NCBI RefSeq assembly: GCF_000166135.1
Contig: NC_014666.1
Span: forward strand, 1,922,001-1,986,000
Origin: Pseudofrankia inefficax
GTDB taxonomy: Bacteria > Actinomycetota > Actinomycetes > Frankiales > Frankiaceae
Direction of reading: 5' to 3'
DNA: 64,000 bases
Below the pieces are notes generated by a model. It did no database searches. It was not told the DNA's origin and saw only the letters and a program-made list of their open reading frames with translations. Position 1 is the stretch's first letter, and every line of letters starts with the position of its first letter. A program made the translations under genes and the position numbers. Positions 60,851 through 64,000 of this stretch are shown in pieces.

Positions 60851-62050
60851 CTAAATGCCGGCCCGCGACGTGATCTCCTTGACATCGGGACGGTTAGGCC
60901 AGCGACGGAGCAGTACGGCTTTCGCTCGGTGCAGCTCGCGTCGTGCCCACACGGACGGAAGCGCCTCAACCGTCCGCGTGGTCTCATCGATAATTCGGAC
61001 AGCGCCCTCTACATCGCCAGCGTTGGCGTATGCGAGGGCCAAACGAGCGCGGTTCGTATTCAGTCGTCTGGTTGATCCGGACGCGATTTCAGGTAGCCGC
61101 GCCTCAAGGATCGAGATCGGTTCGTGACCTTGGCCCATCAGAATCTGAGCATGCGCCCGCCGCATCGCGACAAGATCTGATCTGGTGGTCGACTCGATGA
61201 ATGACACCGGGGTCTGGGGGTTGGTCGATGCCACGGACAGATAGGCAAGAGATTCGTCGGCCGCTCTGTCGCTCGAATCGCGGTCTCCGATCAGCGCGTA
61301 TCCCAGACTCAGCCACGTTGAAGCGGTCCCTCTAAGGCTGGCGTCCGCGCCTGGATGGTTAATCGCATCCGTCGCGAGCCTGACGACATGGGTTCCATCG
61401 TCCGAGTAATTGAGCGCCATTTGTGACCGACGATGGAACGTGAAAGCGACCATTTCGGGCCAGCCTGCGGTATCAGCCCATCCGGCGGTACGGTCGATCC
61501 AGAACAGGGCCTGTTTCAGGTCGTACGACTCTTCGTGCAACCAGCTAAGTAGCTCCGCATGTCGAGCCAACAACATCAAGAGCCCCCGACGCAGACGCGC
61601 CGTTTCCGCCTTGTGGCGCAGTGCGTCGATATAGGCGACCTGGCCTGTGAGTGAGTCTTTTAGTTCCGGTGAAGTCGTGAATCTAGACGCATCTAGGAAG
61701 CCATCAAAGGTCGAAGTCAGCCGACCGAGAATATCGGGAATAACCTGGATATCGGCGAGGACTCCAGATGCTACTCCGAGGGCAAGCCCAGTAAGCAACT
61801 CTCGGCGATCAACCGCCACAATCCCATCGGGTAGGTGAACCAAGATGACGTCCCTAACCAACAGGCTGGCGATCGATCTATCGGATCGGTAGATCTCATC
61901 CAGCCGTCTAGCAAATGACGGCGTCAGCCTGCGTTGCCCCAGCTCGACGGCGGACAGGAACGATGGCGAGCACGGGACCGACCTCGCGACCGCGCGCAAG
62001 GCTAGACCTTGATCAATTCTGACCTGACGGGCGAACGCTGCCACGTCCAA
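60851..62050 (-). CDS. XRE-family regulator with TPR-like C-terminus
   Basis: A 399-residue protein. A TTG at 62050 is the preferred start, because GGGAGG lies 5 bp upstream; the frame extends to 62134 without an RBS. Residues ~3-55 are an XRE HTH (FARQVRIDQGLALRAVARSVPCSPSFLSAVELGQRRLTP). The rest is helical repeats typical of actinobacterial XRE-TPR proteins (LRGTASTWLSLGYALIGDRDSS, NRARLALAYANAGDVEGAVRII). It is lower in GC than the host. It is divergent from a small gene at 62187 and probably controls the element. Confidence 0.8.
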   Translation of the reverse strand: MDVAAFARQVRIDQGLALRAVARSVPCSPSFLSAVELGQRRLTPSFARRLDEIYRSDRSIASLLVRDVILVHLPDGIVAVDRRELLTGLALGVASGVLADIQVIPDILGRLTSTFDGFLDASRFTTSPELKDSLTGQVAYIDALRHKAETARLRRGLLMLLARHAELLSWLHEESYDLKQALFWIDRTAGWADTAGWPEMVAFTFHRRSQMALNYSDDGTHVVRLATDAINHPGADASLRGTASTWLSLGYALIGDRDSSDRAADESLAYLSVASTNPQTPVSFIESTTRSDLVAMRRAHAQILMGQGHEPISILEARLPEIASGSTRRLNTNRARLALAYANAGDVEGAVRIIDETTRTVEALPSVWARRELHRAKAVLLRRWPNRPDVKEITSRAGI

Positions 62051-62186
62051 GGGGGCCTCCCAAAGCCGCCCGGCTGTCCTCAGATGTCCACAGTACGGCC
62101 ACAAGGCTTCCGTTCCCGTCAGGGCCGCTGGCACGGTATGGCTGTCGATCAGCTACGTAGCGAAACCGACCGTGCGGGGAGTGGAC

Positions 62187-62570
62187 ATGATCGTTAGGTG
62201 CGAGCTTGACGGCGGCAGCGATAGGTCCGCGACCGTTCCGGCGCGGATCGCGGAGCGGATCGGCGACGTAGGCGAGATGGCCCGGGGCCTGTTGGTCGCG
62301 ATCCCGGGAGCGGCCCGTATTCAGATCTGGTCGGACGGGCGTTCGTTCGGCGACGAGCCGAACGCGGACGTTCGCGCGCCGCTGGCCGATCCGCCACGGC
62401 CTAGCAACCTTGTGCTGGACGTGGCTACGGCTGTCATCGTGCTCGCGGATATCGCTCGCACCATCCCGACCGGCCCGCCCCCGTGGTTGAACCGGGGCCA
62501 GGGTCGCGCTGCGGCTGCCCCGGGAGTCCCACGGGGGCGGGCCACGCGCGGGCCGCTACCTCCGGTGTAG
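62187..62570 (+). CDS. Small hypothetical protein of the element
   Basis: A 127-residue protein. ATG 62187 has GGGGAG 6 bp upstream; in-frame GTGs at 62172 and 62181 are alternatives. The N-terminal half is a plausible alpha/beta domain (MIVRCELDGGSDRSATVPARIAERI, NLVLDVATAVIVLADIARTI); the tail is low complexity. It is divergent from the XRE-TPR gene, its probable regulator. Confidence 0.6.
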   Translation: MIVRCELDGGSDRSATVPARIAERIGDVGEMARGLLVAIPGAARIQIWSDGRSFGDEPNADVRAPLADPPRPSNLVLDVATAVIVLADIARTIPTGPPPWLNRGQGRAAAAPGVPRGRATRGPLPPV

Positions 62571-62573
62571 GGC

Positions 62574-62813
62574 GTGGAAGAGGACCCTTGTGCGGACCTT
62601 CCGCGCTACGCGCCCGTGGTGGATGGGGACAGCCGCCTCCCGCCCATGGCGCGGGAACGGGAGCACTTCCTGATCACTGTGCGCTACGAGCAGGCCCGCC
62701 GCACGCTGCCGCCCGCGCCGCGTGAGCGAGACGGTACGCCCGTGCCGCACCGGTCACCGTTCGGGGAGATCAACCAGATGGTGTACCGAGAAGACGCACC
62801 GCCAGACGAATAG
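62574..62813 (+). CDS. Small hypothetical protein of the element
   Basis: A 79-residue protein starting at GTG 62574, 3 bp after the previous stop, so co-translated. It is charged, with EREHFLITVRYEQARRTLPPAP and a tail GEINQMVYREDAPPDE. No domain is recognised. A hairpin follows about 90 bp downstream. Confidence 0.58.
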   Translation: MEEDPCADLPRYAPVVDGDSRLPPMAREREHFLITVRYEQARRTLPPAPRERDGTPVPHRSPFGEINQMVYREDAPPDE

Positions 62814-62905
62814 CGAGCAACTGAACTTGCCCGGTCGTTGTTCGCCCACAACGGCTAGGGCTTTCCCGGTAACGGCTGAGTAGGAATCCCGCCGTAAGCC
62901 GGAAG

Positions 62906-62953
62906 GGCACCCCGGGGGTGATGCCCCGCCCCGACCGGCCGCCCCGGGGTGCC
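62906..62953 (+). terminator. 12-bp GC-rich inverted repeat GGCACCCCGGGG
   Basis: GGCACCCCGGGG (62906-62917) and CCCCGGGGTGCC (62942-62953) are perfect complements with 24 bases between, followed by a short pyrimidine stretch. It lies after the two-gene unit ending at 62813, so a terminator is likely. Confidence 0.55.
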
Positions 62954-63091
62954 GCATTCTCCTTCCCGGTTCAACCAGAAGATTGAGAGAACGACGTTGT
63001 TAGCCGAGCTACTCGCAGTGCTGCCCCATCTGTGGGTACAGGTCAGCTTCCGTCACCGACTCGAAGCGGGGGCCGCACGGGTGGTGAGCAC

Positions 63092-63253
63092 ATGACACAG
63101 CCCGCAGGGGAACCGGACGACCAAGCTCTGTATAGCGAAATCCCCGACGAGGAAACACCGGGCATGACACCGCAGGCGCCCGTGTTTCCAGACCGCCCGT
63201 GGCTCCGCCGCACGTGGGAATGGCAGAAGTGGGAGGCGAGTCAACGCCCGTGA
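63092..63253 (+). CDS. Very small hypothetical protein of the element
   Basis: A 53-residue protein with ATG 63092 preceded by a purine-rich GTGGTGAG. It has an acidic N-terminus (EPDDQALYSEIPDEETPG) and an aromatic, basic end (PWLRRTWEWQKWEASQRP). It is unrecognised. It is 85 bp upstream of the kinase-like gene. Confidence 0.5.
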   Translation: MTQPAGEPDDQALYSEIPDEETPGMTPQAPVFPDRPWLRRTWEWQKWEASQRP

Positions 63254-63338
63254 TTCGCACGAGGGTATGCGCCGTGCGCCGCGCACCGTGTTGCACGAGT
63301 CGCCGTTCACAGGGTCGATATCGTCAACTAGGCAGGTC

Positions 63339-64000
63339 ATGTCGGGTACACAACCCCCGCCCGACGAGCCGCGAGACGCAAAAGGCTTGACGATTGTGTA
63401 CACCACAAATATTGCCCTTGCCGGTCTCACAGCGGCGGGCAAGACCACCCATGCAAGGCGGCTGGCGGCCGAGCTGGGATACAGGTACGTCTCGGCGACG
63501 GACATCCTCCTTGAGATTCTTGGAATTGATGACGCGAGCGAGACCGTTTGGTTGAGACGGCTTTCGGAGATAAATGCTGCGCGGCGCGACGGTTCGATAG
63601 ACGGGGAGTTGGAAGAACGCCTCCTTTCCATGAACCGGGCGTGTCAGAGAACCGTCTTCGATACGTGGGCGCTCGCCTGGATCGGTGACGGTCCACTCGT
63701 CCGTATCTGGATTGAATCCGATCTTGAATCGCGGGTCCGGAAATGCCTGGTCTCTCAGAGAGGCTCACGGACGAGCCCTGAAGACGCCAGGGCACTATTG
63801 AATGAGAAGGACCTGTTCAACCGGTGGACGTTCCAGGAGCGACACGGGTACGACCTGTTCTTGGACCGGCAACGATACGACCTGGTCGTGAACAACAGCC
63901 ACCTAATCCCGCAGTCGACCAACTCTGCGGCCAGGACTGGCGTAGAGACCCTTGCCCCTATTCTCAATGCCGCGACGGCATGCGTGATGGACTCTGACTC
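63339..64000 (+). CDS. P-loop kinase-like NTPase (3' end outside the window)
   Basis: At least 220 residues from ATG 63339, open to the window edge. Walker A is GLTAAGKT (29-36, Lys35), followed by THARRLAAELGYRYVSATDIL. This is the nucleoside-monophosphate/cytidylate-kinase-like pattern (a P-loop, then a strand ending Ser-Ala-Thr-Asp). LVRIWIESDLESRVRKCL and the lid-like SQRGSRTSPEDARALLNEKDLFNRWTFQERHGYDLF fit that fold. GC content and third-position use are clearly lower than in the rest of the window. It may be cargo of the element. The substrate is unknown. Confidence 0.75.
   Translation, partial: MSGTQPPPDEPRDAKGLTIVYTTNIALAGLTAAGKTTHARRLAAELGYRYVSATDILLEILGIDDASETVWLRRLSEINAARRDGSIDGELEERLLSMNRACQRTVFDTWALAWIGDGPLVRIWIESDLESRVRKCLVSQRGSRTSPEDARALLNEKDLFNRWTFQERHGYDLFLDRQRYDLVVNNSHLIPQSTNSAARTGVETLAPILNAATACVMDSD

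Larger units (their letters stand above)
54368..64000. mobile_element. Actinomycete integrative and conjugative element (left part)
   Basis: The segment starts at a disrupted host gene and carries a serine recombinase, an FtsK/SpoIIIE-type transfer ATPase, small membrane (spread-like) proteins, repeat-rich control regions, an XRE-TPR regulator and unknown cargo. Codon use shifts to more A/T at third positions in the integrase, XRE and last genes. This fits an AICE-type element. No replication initiator, relaxase or excisionase is seen here, and the right end is outside the window. Confidence 0.82.

Noticed and set aside
54368-64000. Prophage
   Set aside because: No capsid, terminase or tail genes; an FtsK-type transfer protein and small membrane proteins point to a conjugative element.

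Overview
The window is very GC-rich DNA with dense, short-spaced genes, frequent GTG starts, Tat and lipoprotein signals, many TetR/HxlR/AraC regulators and an actinomycete-type integrative element (serine integrase plus a single FtsK-like transfer protein). This points to a filamentous actinomycete. Frankiales or a related family is a reasonable guess, but the sequence alone does not prove genus.

Region 1 (1-13.3 kb, minus strand) is a secondary-lipid/polyketide operon. A 2415-residue megasynthase (two tandem FMN enoylreductase-like barrels, KS, AT, ACP, KR) is followed by a 1506-residue partner (KS, AT, DH, C-terminal phosphopantetheinyl-transferase-like segment). A free acyl carrier protein, an alpha/beta hydrolase and a GT1-type glycosyltransferase (cut by the window edge) come next. 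Spacing is 2-3 bp or ATGA overlaps throughout. The set resembles the polyunsaturated-fatty-acid/enediyne/heterocyst-glycolipid synthase superfamily and suggests a reduced or unsaturated acyl chain that is released and glycosylated.

Region 2 (13.3-54.3 kb) is chromosomal accessory DNA made of small regulator-target modules. They include a Tat-exported cholesterol-oxidase-like enzyme, a K+ channel, an Fe-S/SCP2 protein divergent from an HxlR regulator, TetR/MFS pairs with visible palindromic operators, hemerythrin and OmpA-lipoprotein genes, an Nei glycosylase and a three-gene DyP-peroxidase cluster. A FAD monooxygenase broken by an in-frame amber codon, several methyltransferases, a CoA ligase and a PIG-L deacetylase complete it. 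Four copies of a 73-75 bp near-palindromic repeat lie between genes, all in the same orientation.

Region 3 (about 54.37 kb to the window end) is the left part of an integrative and conjugative element. It has cut a DUF574-type SAM methyltransferase gene; only the 3' part of that gene remains here. The element carries a serine recombinase, an iterated-repeat region, an FtsK/Tra-type ATPase, three small membrane proteins, an XRE-TPR regulator, several unknown small proteins and a low-GC P-loop kinase-like gene that runs off the window. No replication initiator, excisionase or right attachment site is visible.
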